Of a stretch of DNA of 64,000 nucleotides, positions 17,430 through 24,747 are shown one piece after another. Under the pieces are notes generated by a model, which did not search any database, was not told where the DNA came from, and saw only the letters and a list, made by a program, of their open reading frames with translations. The number at the start of each line of letters is the position of its first letter. Position 1 is the first letter of the stretch. Source of the stretch: an uncultured Owenweeksia sp. (GTDB taxonomy: Bacteria > Bacteroidota > Bacteroidia > Flavobacteriales > Schleiferiaceae); contig CAKZRR010000017.1 in NCBI GenBank assembly GCA_937146805.1, positions 186,001 through 250,000 on the forward strand. The letters run 5' to 3'. Both the position numbers and the translations under genes were made by a program.

Positions 17430-18332
17430 TTAAATACGATTTAATTTATCACACAACAGCGCTTTCCAAGCCGCTGCTACTTCATTTTCCTCCAGTAATT
17501 CTTTGGCATACTGGTGCAGTGCTTCGCGGTTTTCCAAGGCATCGCCACCATTATTTAAAATAGTTTTGATGGGTTCTGTTTCGCAAAATTCTTGCAGCTC
17601 CTCATCGGTAGGTAGGTTTTCAACATTACCCAGTTTACCCAAATCGTTGCCGCTTAGTATTACGCTTTCGCGGATACGTTTCGGAATCTGATCTACTCCA
17701 ATCCCTAGCGTAGTAAGTGGTTTTTCCACCTCAAAAAGTGCTTCGTTATTAGCGCGGCAGTACCAATTACCGCCCATACGTGCTACTAGGTCTATTTTGG
17801 GTAAAGAGATAAAGCCTTTTTCATCCAACACCGATTCATCTAAATGCATGCGCACTACTTCGCAAATTATAAGATTTCCGGCACCACCATTATCACCTAG
17901 GGCTACAATATCATTTACCTTACACTCAAATTGGGCGGGCGACTCTTTTACCCGAAAGGGTTTAACCACCTCAGAGGCAATAGGTGTAAAGCCCGATTTA
18001 CTAAACTCATCTACGCCTTCCGCATACTCGGTTGAGGAAAGCGAAGTTTGCTGCACCATATCATAGTTTACCACATTAATTACCACTTCGCGCAAAGCTT
18101 GGGCATTGTGTAAAGTATGTTTGGTGCTATTATCGCGCACCCTGCGGGCAGGCGAAAAAATAAGGATAGGCGGATTGGAGCTAAATACGTTGAAATAGCT
18201 AAAAGGACTTAAGTTGGCTTGCCCATTTTGGTTAATAGTACTGGCCAAAGCAATAGGCCTTGGGCCAATGGCACCCAGCAAATGCGCGTGAGCCGTTTTG
18301 CCGTCTAAATCTTGTAAGTTAAATGATTTCAT
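17430..18332 (-). CDS. Flavin reductase-like (FMN-binding split-barrel) protein
   Basis: The 300-residue protein belongs to the flavin reductase-like group of FMN-binding split barrels. Early motifs are GPRPIALASTIN, then NLSPFSYFNVFSSNPPILIFSPARR, cited in part as NLSPFSYFNVFS, both typical of the flavin-binding half. The region from about 205 on is a Bacteroidota-type helical extension. It may be an oxidoreductase using FMN, but the electron partner is unknown. I chose the ATG at 18332; an in-frame ATG at 18383 would add 17 hydrophobic residues (FALLSFVTFAASF) that could be mistaken for a signal peptide. Conserved relatives start at MKSFNLQDL-like sequence, which favours the shorter form. 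Confidence 0.8.
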   Translation of the reverse strand: MKSFNLQDLDGKTAHAHLLGAIGPRPIALASTINQNGQANLSPFSYFNVFSSNPPILIFSPARRVRDNSTKHTLHNAQALREVVINVVNYDMVQQTSLSSTEYAEGVDEFSKSGFTPIASEVVKPFRVKESPAQFECKVNDIVALGDNGGAGNLIICEVVRMHLDESVLDEKGFISLPKIDLVARMGGNWYCRANNEALFEVEKPLTTLGIGVDQIPKRIRESVILSGNDLGKLGNVENLPTDEELQEFCETEPIKTILNNGGDALENREALHQYAKELLEENEVAAAWKALLCDKLNRI

Positions 18333-18402
18333 AGGTGCTGAAAATGAGGCTGCAAAAGTAACGAAACTAAGCAGGGCGAACAACCATAAAATTTAAAAGA
18401 GT

Positions 18403-18436
18403 TTGGCGATAAAAATAAATTTTAAATTATATTTGC
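18403..18436 (+). promoter_or_regulatory. Promoter of tRNA-Leu
   Basis: TTG at 18403-18405 and TATATTTGC at 18428-18436 are separated by 22 bp. Both match the Bacteroidota housekeeping promoter (-33 TTG, -7 TAnnTTTGY) and lie 12 bp before the tRNA. Confidence 0.75.
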
Positions 18437-18447
18437 CGCCCCTAAAC

Positions 18448-18529
18448 GCAGGCGTGGTGGAATTGGTAGACACGCTAGACTTAGGATCTAGTGCCGCGAG
18501 GTGTGAGAGTTCGAGTCTCTCCGCCTGTA
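18448..18529 (+). tRNA. tRNA-Leu (anticodon UAG)
   Basis: An 82-nt class II tRNA can be folded by eye. The acceptor arm is GCAGGCG with CGCCTGT, the D-loop contains GTGGAATTGGTAGAC, the anticodon stem is CTAGA/TCTAG with loop CTTAGGA (anticodon TAG), the long variable arm is GCC-GCGA-GGT, and the T arm is GAGAG-TTCGAGT-CTCTC. The discriminator is A, as required for LeuRS, and CCA is not encoded. The terminal pair is G1-U72, which is slightly unusual. A consensus promoter lies upstream and a strong terminator downstream. Confidence 0.97.
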
Positions 18530-18535
18530 CTAAGG

Positions 18536-18566
18536 AAAAGCCGACTATTTTTAGTCGGCTTTTTTA
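18536..18566 (+). terminator. Rho-independent terminator of tRNA-Leu
   Basis: A 12-bp stem AAAAGCCGACTA/TAGTCGGCTTTT with a TTTT loop runs directly into further T residues, 7 bp after the tRNA. Confidence 0.9.
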
Positions 18567-19081
18567 TTGGGTCAAACATAGGTTGAACAAGTACACGGTG
18601 AGCGCATCCTTTTAGTAAAGCTCACCCATCGGCCAACTTGGCACTTTTTATTTTAATACAAAAACGCTGTAGCACCTATGTTTACTACCCATACAGCCAA
18701 ATTTTAAAGTCTTTTGAAAAAGGAACAAAAAATCCACTTTAAAACACCTTTTTAAGCAAAAAAAAACTCCTTAATCTTAAAACCGCCTAAAAAATATTTT
18801 AAAAAGTAAATAGGTAACTTGGGGTAAATGAAAATTACAACCTTATTTTTTGACTTATTTTGAGGCTTAAATTAGGGGGGGGTGAAAGTAGCTAATGCCA
18901 CCTAAGGAACACGTGGTTTAAAAAAGCCTCTAGAATGCCGTTAGAGACAATTTTGGCTAAATGGTCAGCTCATTATCTTTAAAGCAATATAGTTGCAAGC
19001 CACTTATTTACAGCTATTTACGTCTCTATAAGTAGATAATGCCACCTAAAGAACATTACCCCTAGGGAACATTACCGCTCA
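18567..19081. other. Gene-poor AT-rich region after tRNA-Leu with short imperfect repeats
   Basis: No convincing gene is seen in these 515 bp. The stretch holds a run of eight G (18875-18882) and a 19-bp near-repeat, TAATGCCACCTAAGGAACA at 18893-18911 and TAATGCCACCTAAAGAACA at 19037-19055. The decamer GAACATTACC occurs twice at 19051 and 19067, ending at the stop of the downstream lipoprotein gene. I found no copy of the tRNA 3' end that would mark an attachment site. Confidence 0.5.
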
Positions 19082-19618
19082 TTACCAGCGTTCCGAATAC
19101 AATGCCCTTGTTAAAACTTCACATTGAACCTGAACAGTAACAACAAAAATCTCACCCAAAGTGACTTCTTTAGCATTCAATCTCATAATTGGGTTCAAAA
19201 TAGATGATAGAGCAGGTTCATGATCCTTTGGGTCTTTAACAACAAAGGACTTTAACTCCTCTCTTACATCCAACTCAATAAGAATTTCAGATGCGATTTC
19301 CGTATCTAAACTATTCATTAGTATACCCGTTTCGGGATCGTACCCCCCGCTTTTAACAACAGAAGCGCTAACATACCTATGTAAAATCCAAAAAATAGCA
19401 ACCATATCTTGCTGATATTGACTAGGTTTTCCGTTCTCAATCGCCTTACAGAGATATAACCTATTTCTAGCCTCTAAACTCCTCGTTGCGTACGTGAGAT
19501 TATCAATAATATCCTTTCCGACCTCATCACTTTTATAATCTTTTTGGTCGCATGCAGACAAAAGAGCAACCATCAAAAAAGCAAAAAACGCCAAGCTACT
19601 TCTGTTGTGATTTATCAT
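19082..19618 (-). CDS. Putative lipoprotein of unknown function
   Basis: I do not recognise this family. Starting from the ATG at 19618 the 178-residue product has a short basic N terminus and a hydrophobic core, with lipobox LLSAC, predicting a lipoprotein cleaved before Cys22 or so and exported across the inner membrane. The mature part (DQKDYKSDEVGKDIIDNL onward) appears mostly helical, without recognisable motifs. A longer in-frame start at 19726 would place 36 residues before the signal peptide and is unlikely. It stands alone between two gene-poor gaps downstream of tRNA-Leu, so it may be part of an acquired or decaying accessory patch. Confidence 0.6.
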   Translation of the reverse strand: MINHNRSSLAFFAFLMVALLSACDQKDYKSDEVGKDIIDNLTYATRSLEARNRLYLCKAIENGKPSQYQQDMVAIFWILHRYVSASVVKSGGYDPETGILMNSLDTEIASEILIELDVREELKSFVVKDPKDHEPALSSILNPIMRLNAKEVTLGEIFVVTVQVQCEVLTRALYSERW

Positions 19619-20077
19619 ATTTTGAAATTTCGTATTTAGTACTGTCTTCACTAGTGGGAGGGCCTGTTGGTAGACCAAGCCCTCCACCCTTTTGAACTGG
19701 AAACACCAGAGGCTTTCCTTCTTCAAAGGTTCTAATTATCGTATCACCATTGCAATTAATACATTATCTTCATTACAGTGGGTTATCAATATTAAACTTG
19801 TTAATACGCATGGTATGTTTCAAAGCTATCAAATTATCTGTCAAAATGAAGTTTTTAAAACAATTGGTACCCTCATTCAAACTAAAACTAGGCAAGTGGT
19901 GGGCTTGTAATTTCAACGATAAGATTTTTGCAAAATCCATTTCTTTAATGTTTGTAGGGGTCAAATCATCTTATTTTAATCGTGAGCCGAATAGCTATTG
20001 TAATCGGCTCATGAACAATAATTGGTAACAAACTCAAAACCTAGTTTTGCGTTTGTTTTGGTGCATCAACCTTTGCG
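19619..20077. other. Gene-poor region with one inverted repeat
   Basis: This gap of about 460 bp has no supported gene. Short open frames here have poor codon character and no start context. The only structure I see is an inverted repeat near 19981-20013 (TGAGCCGA with TCGGCTCA, 13-nt loop). It lacks a clear T-run on either strand. Confidence 0.4.
19981..20013. repeat. Inverted repeat, possible weak terminator of the bestrophin gene
   Basis: An 8-bp perfect stem, extended to 10 bp by one G-U and one G-C pair, encloses a 13-nt loop. It lies 65 bp beyond the bestrophin stop. No U-tract follows on either strand, so terminator function is doubtful. Confidence 0.35.
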
Positions 20078-21112
20078 TTACATTAAAATTCCGTTGTTGG
20101 CCTCAATGGCGGGAGGCAGTTCTGTTTCGCCCAACATTTCTCTAAGGTCAATTTCAATAGTGCGGCATAGCGACATCATAGGAATATCATTGGCCATACC
20201 TTGAAATGGGTTTTCGGAATAATCGCCTACTACTTCCATCATCACATAAATCCAGCCTATTAGTGCAGTTATGGGTATAGAAAGCCATAAGCTCCAATTG
20301 GTTAGCTTCATTAATTCAGGAATCATGCTAAAGGGTAGTAAAAGAATAAAGATACCCACAAAATAACGGCTCATATTGGCATATTGGCGCGGCAACGGGA
20401 ATTTCTTAATACGTTCATTTTTACCTTGTAAGGTGTAAAAACTACGCAGTACATCTTCTAGTTGGATTAACCTAAAGTCATCCAGTAAATCGCGGGTACG
20501 TAGCTTGGCTAAGTCTCTAGATTGTTCGTTAATAATTTGAGTGGCGGTGTTTATATGGCCTACTAAACGGTCGTGCTCTTCTTTGGGCAAAAAGTGGGTT
20601 AGTTCGGTTTTGGTACTCTTGTCATCGAGTAAATCAATTCCTGCTTTTTTTTGAAATATTTTGGCCTTTTTAGAGGTTAGCCCGCCTTGGCTTACATGCT
20701 CCCAAGGGGTAGCCACTAACAATTGGCTGCGGTGAGCGTATAACCACGCTATGTGGCGGTAAATGAGCCGTTGTTTTATAGATTTTATTTCTTCATCACT
20801 CGCCTTGCTGCTGGCAAACAAGTTACTGATGTATCCATCAATCATCATTCCCCAAGTACGGCTGTCATTAACTATTCCGCCCCATATTTTACGGGCTTCC
20901 CACATCCTATCATACGATTGGTTGTTTTTAAAACCTACGTAAAATGCCACGGCTGTACCTATTACTGAAACTGGTAACCAGGGCAATGCTAAAGAGATAA
21001 TTTGGTAGTGATACAGAGTGGCTATGCCTCCCATAAGGGCAAGCAGCCAAAGTATGTGATGGGCCGTCCAGTTGAGTAGCCTTGGCAGACTTATTCCTTT
21101 GGTTATTATCAT
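20078..21112 (-). CDS. Bestrophin family (UPF0187) membrane protein
   Basis: The product is a bacterial bestrophin homologue, a family of pentameric ion channels. From ATG 21112 it has 344 residues. An ATG at 21151 would add 13 residues and cannot be excluded. Early helices at about 15-60 (HHILWLLALMGG and VIGTAVAFYVGF) lead into the family motif FKNNQSYDRMWEARKIWG. A second hydrophobic pair near 245-290 contains FVGIFILLLPFSMIPEL and ALIGWIYVMMEVVGDYSENPF, and the conserved NPF...NDIPM segment follows. Neighbours give no clue to its physiological ion or regulation, and it is probably transcribed alone. Confidence 0.88.
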   Translation of the reverse strand: MIITKGISLPRLLNWTAHHILWLLALMGGIATLYHYQIISLALPWLPVSVIGTAVAFYVGFKNNQSYDRMWEARKIWGGIVNDSRTWGMMIDGYISNLFASSKASDEEIKSIKQRLIYRHIAWLYAHRSQLLVATPWEHVSQGGLTSKKAKIFQKKAGIDLLDDKSTKTELTHFLPKEEHDRLVGHINTATQIINEQSRDLAKLRTRDLLDDFRLIQLEDVLRSFYTLQGKNERIKKFPLPRQYANMSRYFVGIFILLLPFSMIPELMKLTNWSLWLSIPITALIGWIYVMMEVVGDYSENPFQGMANDIPMMSLCRTIEIDLREMLGETELPPAIEANNGILM

Positions 21113-21305
21113 GTTTACAGTAGTTAAAAGTGTAGGGTAAAATAAATACATCCCGCGAAAGAGGAAAACCCCACCTAGCGATGCGTAAATATAGGGGATT
21201 GATTGCGCTTTTACTTACTGTTAGTACTAATGGCTAAAATAGCGTGCATGCAGATAAATGTGGATTCATATAATGTTAAAAAGTGGTAAGCTTTTAAGTG
21301 CTACC

Positions 21306-21680
21306 TCACTCAAACTGATACCTTAACTGAATCCCTGCACCCAGTAGTATGGTATTCTGTTTACTGTATTTAAGGTTTATAGATGCATTGGCATCTAAGT
21401 AAACACCCATTGACCAAGGCACCCGGTTGGTTTTAGAAAACTTGATGTTTAACATGGGCTGCAGGTAAAGGCCATAAAATACATCATAAATATAATTTTC
21501 TTCCCAGGTTATTTTATTGGAAGATTCATTTACTTGACTACCGCTGGTAGTATACCGCCCAGATACTGGGAGGTTTAGCTGTAAGCCTACCGGCAGGGAA
21601 AAATAGACCTTGCTTTTTTCCTTTTTCCAGATGCGGTTAACACCTAACCGGATGGTGGCAAAATTAATTTCCTTCTTCAA
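21306..21680 (-). CDS. Short outer-membrane barrel-like protein, probable remnant
   Basis: The 124 residues alternate as beta-strands (YFSLPVGLQLNLPVSGRY, VFYGLYLQPMLNIKFS) and end GAGIQLRYQFE, as in small outer-membrane barrels. There is no signal peptide. The only start is a TTG at 21680, and in-frame sequence with barrel character continues upstream for about ten codons (down to a TAA), so this looks like the C-terminal part of a longer gene that lost its front. An AGGAGG lies just inside that extension but has no ATG behind it. I would treat it as a probable pseudogene fragment, although a short expressed protein is not excluded. Confidence 0.45.
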   Translation of the reverse strand: MKKEINFATIRLGVNRIWKKEKSKVYFSLPVGLQLNLPVSGRYTTSGSQVNESSNKITWEENYIYDVFYGLYLQPMLNIKFSKTNRVPWSMGVYLDANASINLKYSKQNTILLGAGIQLRYQFE

Positions 21681-21774
21681 GTTTATGATGCCTTCGGGTA
21701 AAAGACCCTCCTGTTAACTTAGTTCTACCCAGTTTTACTGTACATTTCGCGGCTTATTTAATAGGGCGTTTTTC

Positions 21775-22413
21775 ATGCTTAAATTGTTAAAATATTACCT
21801 GCCTTTTATAACCATAGTAAGCATGGGCGCTTATTTGCTTGTTTTTACCATAGCGGTTAAAGATTACCCGGGCGGGTCGGCTAATATTCCTAATGCACAG
21901 GGTTATAGCTTTTTTCATAACCTTTTGTGTGATGCTATGAACCCCGTAACGCAAAGCGGAATACAAAATGAAGCACGGCCCTTGGCTATCATAGCTCATT
22001 TAATTTTGAGTTTTACGATGATTTCGTTTTTCTATTTGTTGCCCGAAATATTCTCGTATAAAAACAAAAACACGCAACTTATTAGAGGTTTTGGAATGCT
22101 TACCATGACGGCCTTTATTTTTATGTACAGCCAATACCATGATACCGTGGTAACTATTACAGCTGTATTGGGCACTATTGCCTTAATTCCCTTTTTTATA
22201 GAAGTACAAAAACACCCTAATGTGAGCTTGAAAAATTGGGCGCGGTTTTGTTATCTAGTAAGCATCATTGTCTTTTTAATTTTTACTACTAAAATAGGAA
22301 TCTACTATTTACCCATTATACAAAAAGGAGCTTTTGTGTTAGATGCGGTTTGGGTAATATGGGTGAGCTTACTGCTTATTAAAAAGAATAGAGTGGTGGC
22401 GCATGTAGCTTAA
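21775..22413 (+). CDS. Multi-pass membrane protein of unknown function
   Basis: I cannot name this 212-residue protein with confidence. It has about six membrane helices: roughly residues 7-28, 68-92, 102-120, 124-142, 155-175 and 182-203. A soluble stretch between the first two helices holds NIPNAQGYSFFHNLLCDAM. This layout and motif recall DUF998-type proteins of Bacteroidota, but the match is loose. The gene is preceded by a weak -7-like TACATTTC about 35 bp upstream. It is divergent from the barrel remnant at 21306 and has no operon partner. Function cannot be inferred. Confidence 0.6.
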   Translation: MLKLLKYYLPFITIVSMGAYLLVFTIAVKDYPGGSANIPNAQGYSFFHNLLCDAMNPVTQSGIQNEARPLAIIAHLILSFTMISFFYLLPEIFSYKNKNTQLIRGFGMLTMTAFIFMYSQYHDTVVTITAVLGTIALIPFFIEVQKHPNVSLKNWARFCYLVSIIVFLIFTTKIGIYYLPIIQKGAFVLDAVWVIWVSLLLIKKNRVVAHVA

Positions 22414-22708
22414 ATACCTAGCAAATAAGGAGCGCTCTCGGGAATTATTTGTATTTGCAAAGTAGCATTACTTCCGCTTCTTTTTTAGAATTGAATTTCA
22501 TGGTTTTTACAACCAGTCAGTTCTGGTAATTTTCAGCTAAAGACCACGTTCCTAATTTTTTAGTTTTCTTTGTTATCAGTGTTTGGTGCGCATCATATTT
22601 ATACGATATTTTTCGTGTGCATTTATTCTTGTCAACTAACCGCCTTTCGTTAATTTTACTGGTCATTTTCCTACATTTTTAGTACCTTGTTGCCAAAATA
22701 CCCATGCC
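22414..22708. other. Intergenic region before the tandem T9SS paralogues
   Basis: These 295 bp are AT-rich and contain no supported gene. No full TAnnTTTG promoter element or strong hairpin was found by eye. Confidence 0.4.
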
Positions 22709-24622
22709 ATGAAAAAACTAATGCTATTAACCGGAATTTTACTAATTTTTTCGCTTCAGGCAGTTAAAGGTAGTACGATCACTTGGAAGTCGATAGGTCC
22801 AAATTTATATGAATTCAAAGTATTGCTGTTTGCGGATAGCTCCTCAACGTGGCCAACAAATGTTACCATCGAAGGGCCAAACAGTATTCATTATTCCTTA
22901 GCGGGCTCAAGTATATCTTATATCGGTGATACTTGTGCAGTTTCTGTTTATGGTGTTTATAAGATTAGAGAGTACGTGGGTGTTATTGTACTAAACGGTA
23001 CGCCACCTTATTCGGGTTGGGTTTTTAAATTTTATAATTGTTGCGGATTTACCAATGTAATAAATACTACGGGACAAAATACTAGTTCCTATATTGAGGC
23101 GAGAATGTACCCAGGAGGGCAGAATTTAAACTCGCCTCAGTTTGATAGTGAAGCCGATTTTAGGATGTCAAAGCACAATCGTTTTTTCTTACCACATTCA
23201 AGCATTGGTCAATTAGGCGATTCACTTTACTATTCCTTGGTATCCCCAATGTACCTTCAATCATCTGCCCGTACATTTAGTTCGGGGTTTTCCGCTACAA
23301 GTCCGCTCCCCAATCCGCTTAGTAACCCGTTAAATGGCCCTATTTATTTTGACCGGAGTATCGGTTACATGCAGTTTAATATACATACGGCAACGGCAGG
23401 CGAATATTACTTTGCTACCGAAGTTGAACAATGGCGTAATGGTATATTAACTGCAAAAGTTATGAGAGATTTGCCCGCTAGTTTTCTGGTCAATCCAAAT
23501 CCCGTTGCCAATAGCCAGCCCACTGTGGAGATTGATACGAGTGTATATGATGTGCAAAGGCTTGATGATATTTACACGATGGCTGTGAGGCCAGGTGATA
23601 CGGCTCATTTTGAAATTAATGCAACGGATTTTGATTTAAACGGAAGTAACTTTCAGAATTTGACTTTTAAGGCCAAAGGGCAAGCTTTGGACGTTCATTG
23701 GAATTCAACCAGCTTTTATACCAGTACCGCACATTTACAACCTGTGTCGCCCCAGTTAGGTTTTACAAGCCCAGGTTCTAATAATATAAGTTTTGAGTGG
23801 ATTGTAGCTAATGAGCACGTAGATTTACACCCTGTTGAGTATGTATTTTTCTTTGAAGTAAAAGATGATGCCTCCTGTGCGCTATCAAGTAAAAAAATTG
23901 TAATAGTAAAGATACAGGTAGAGCCGGTGTTGGGCGTAGCGCCAGATACCTTGGCCATATGTCAAGGAGATTCTGTTTTGTTAAAAGGCACCACGCCTAG
24001 CAAAATCTATTTTTGGGAAAATGCTGACGTCAGTTTTACAAGTACCAAAAGATACGTCTATGTAAGTCCTAACCAGTCAGGGTATTTTTTTCTAAAAGAT
24101 GGGGCAAGCCAAAATGTAGTTGATTCGGTGTACATAAATGTAACGGAATTAAGGTCTTTTTCGTTGAATCAAGGCGCTGCAGGTTTATTATATGTGATCG
24201 ATAGTAATGGACTGAGCAATTTTAATTGGTATTTCAATTCAGTGTTAATACAAGGTAATAGTAGTGATACCTTATTGGCTAGCAAAAGAGGAAGCTACTA
24301 TGTAACTGCTCGGTTAGGTAGTTGTTTATTAGTTTCAAAAGATATTACAATATCTCAAATTTTTGGAATTGGAGAATTGGATTTGTCATCAGTTCAGCTG
24401 TATCCAAATCCGGCAAAGAGCCAAGTACTTATTTCAAATTTAGTTTCTGTTCAAAAAGTCTATTTAGTAGATGTTACAGGCCAAGTTCATCAAGAAATTA
24501 GAGCGACAAAAGGCCAAAGCGAAGTATTGGTTTCAAGGCAAAGTTTACCATCGGGTGTTTACTTTTTAAAAATGGAGTTTGATGAGGGAAATACCTTGGT
24601 TAAAAAGGTGGTGTTTGAGTAG
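22709..24622 (+). CDS. T9SS-targeted surface protein, tandem paralogue 1
   Basis: The 637-residue product is secreted, with a signal peptide at about 1-21. The N-terminal domain (SITWKSIGPNLYEFKVLLFAD) fits the adhesin-like family of Bacteroidota in which a (G)GxISWE-type strand is followed by a YRDC-like segment, here altered to FADSS. Beta-sandwich domains follow, and a region near 408-470 has an Ig-like character (LAICQGDSVLLKG). The T9SS type A sorting domain covers about 560-637 (VQLYPNPAKSQVLIS to KKVVFE). The next gene is a paralogue of the same length. The last 219 bp are almost identical to those of that paralogue while upstream parts have diverged, pointing to gene conversion. A role in adhesion is inference. 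Confidence 0.75.
   Translation: MKKLMLLTGILLIFSLQAVKGSTITWKSIGPNLYEFKVLLFADSSSTWPTNVTIEGPNSIHYSLAGSSISYIGDTCAVSVYGVYKIREYVGVIVLNGTPPYSGWVFKFYNCCGFTNVINTTGQNTSSYIEARMYPGGQNLNSPQFDSEADFRMSKHNRFFLPHSSIGQLGDSLYYSLVSPMYLQSSARTFSSGFSATSPLPNPLSNPLNGPIYFDRSIGYMQFNIHTATAGEYYFATEVEQWRNGILTAKVMRDLPASFLVNPNPVANSQPTVEIDTSVYDVQRLDDIYTMAVRPGDTAHFEINATDFDLNGSNFQNLTFKAKGQALDVHWNSTSFYTSTAHLQPVSPQLGFTSPGSNNISFEWIVANEHVDLHPVEYVFFFEVKDDASCALSSKKIVIVKIQVEPVLGVAPDTLAICQGDSVLLKGTTPSKIYFWENADVSFTSTKRYVYVSPNQSGYFFLKDGASQNVVDSVYINVTELRSFSLNQGAAGLLYVIDSNGLSNFNWYFNSVLIQGNSSDTLLASKRGSYYVTARLGSCLLVSKDITISQIFGIGELDLSSVQLYPNPAKSQVLISNLVSVQKVYLVDVTGQVHQEIRATKGQSEVLVSRQSLPSGVYFLKMEFDEGNTLVKKVVFE
24404..24622 (+). repeat. Near-identical T9SS sorting-domain repeat, copy 1
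   Basis: These 219 bp match 26437-26655 with only two substitutions found by eye, up to and including the TAG stop; identity ends right after the stop. Confidence 0.9.
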
Positions 24623-24747
24623 GAATGCAAACGGTTATAGGTTTTGTTTTTTTAATCCGTTATCTAAACCAAACCCTCTCTTTACTCATTGCACCTAGTA
24701 TTGTCTTACAATTAGAATTATCTATGTAGGATAAAACCACCTACACC

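Noticed and set aside
18448-19100. Integration site at the tRNA-Leu 3' end
   Set aside because: No second copy of the tRNA 3' end or any integrase gene is visible in the window.
19692-20028. Overlapping short open frames of 60-92 codons in the gap before the bestrophin gene
   Set aside because: They overlap each other in different frames, lack a signal or motif and have poor start context; I see no reason to call a gene.
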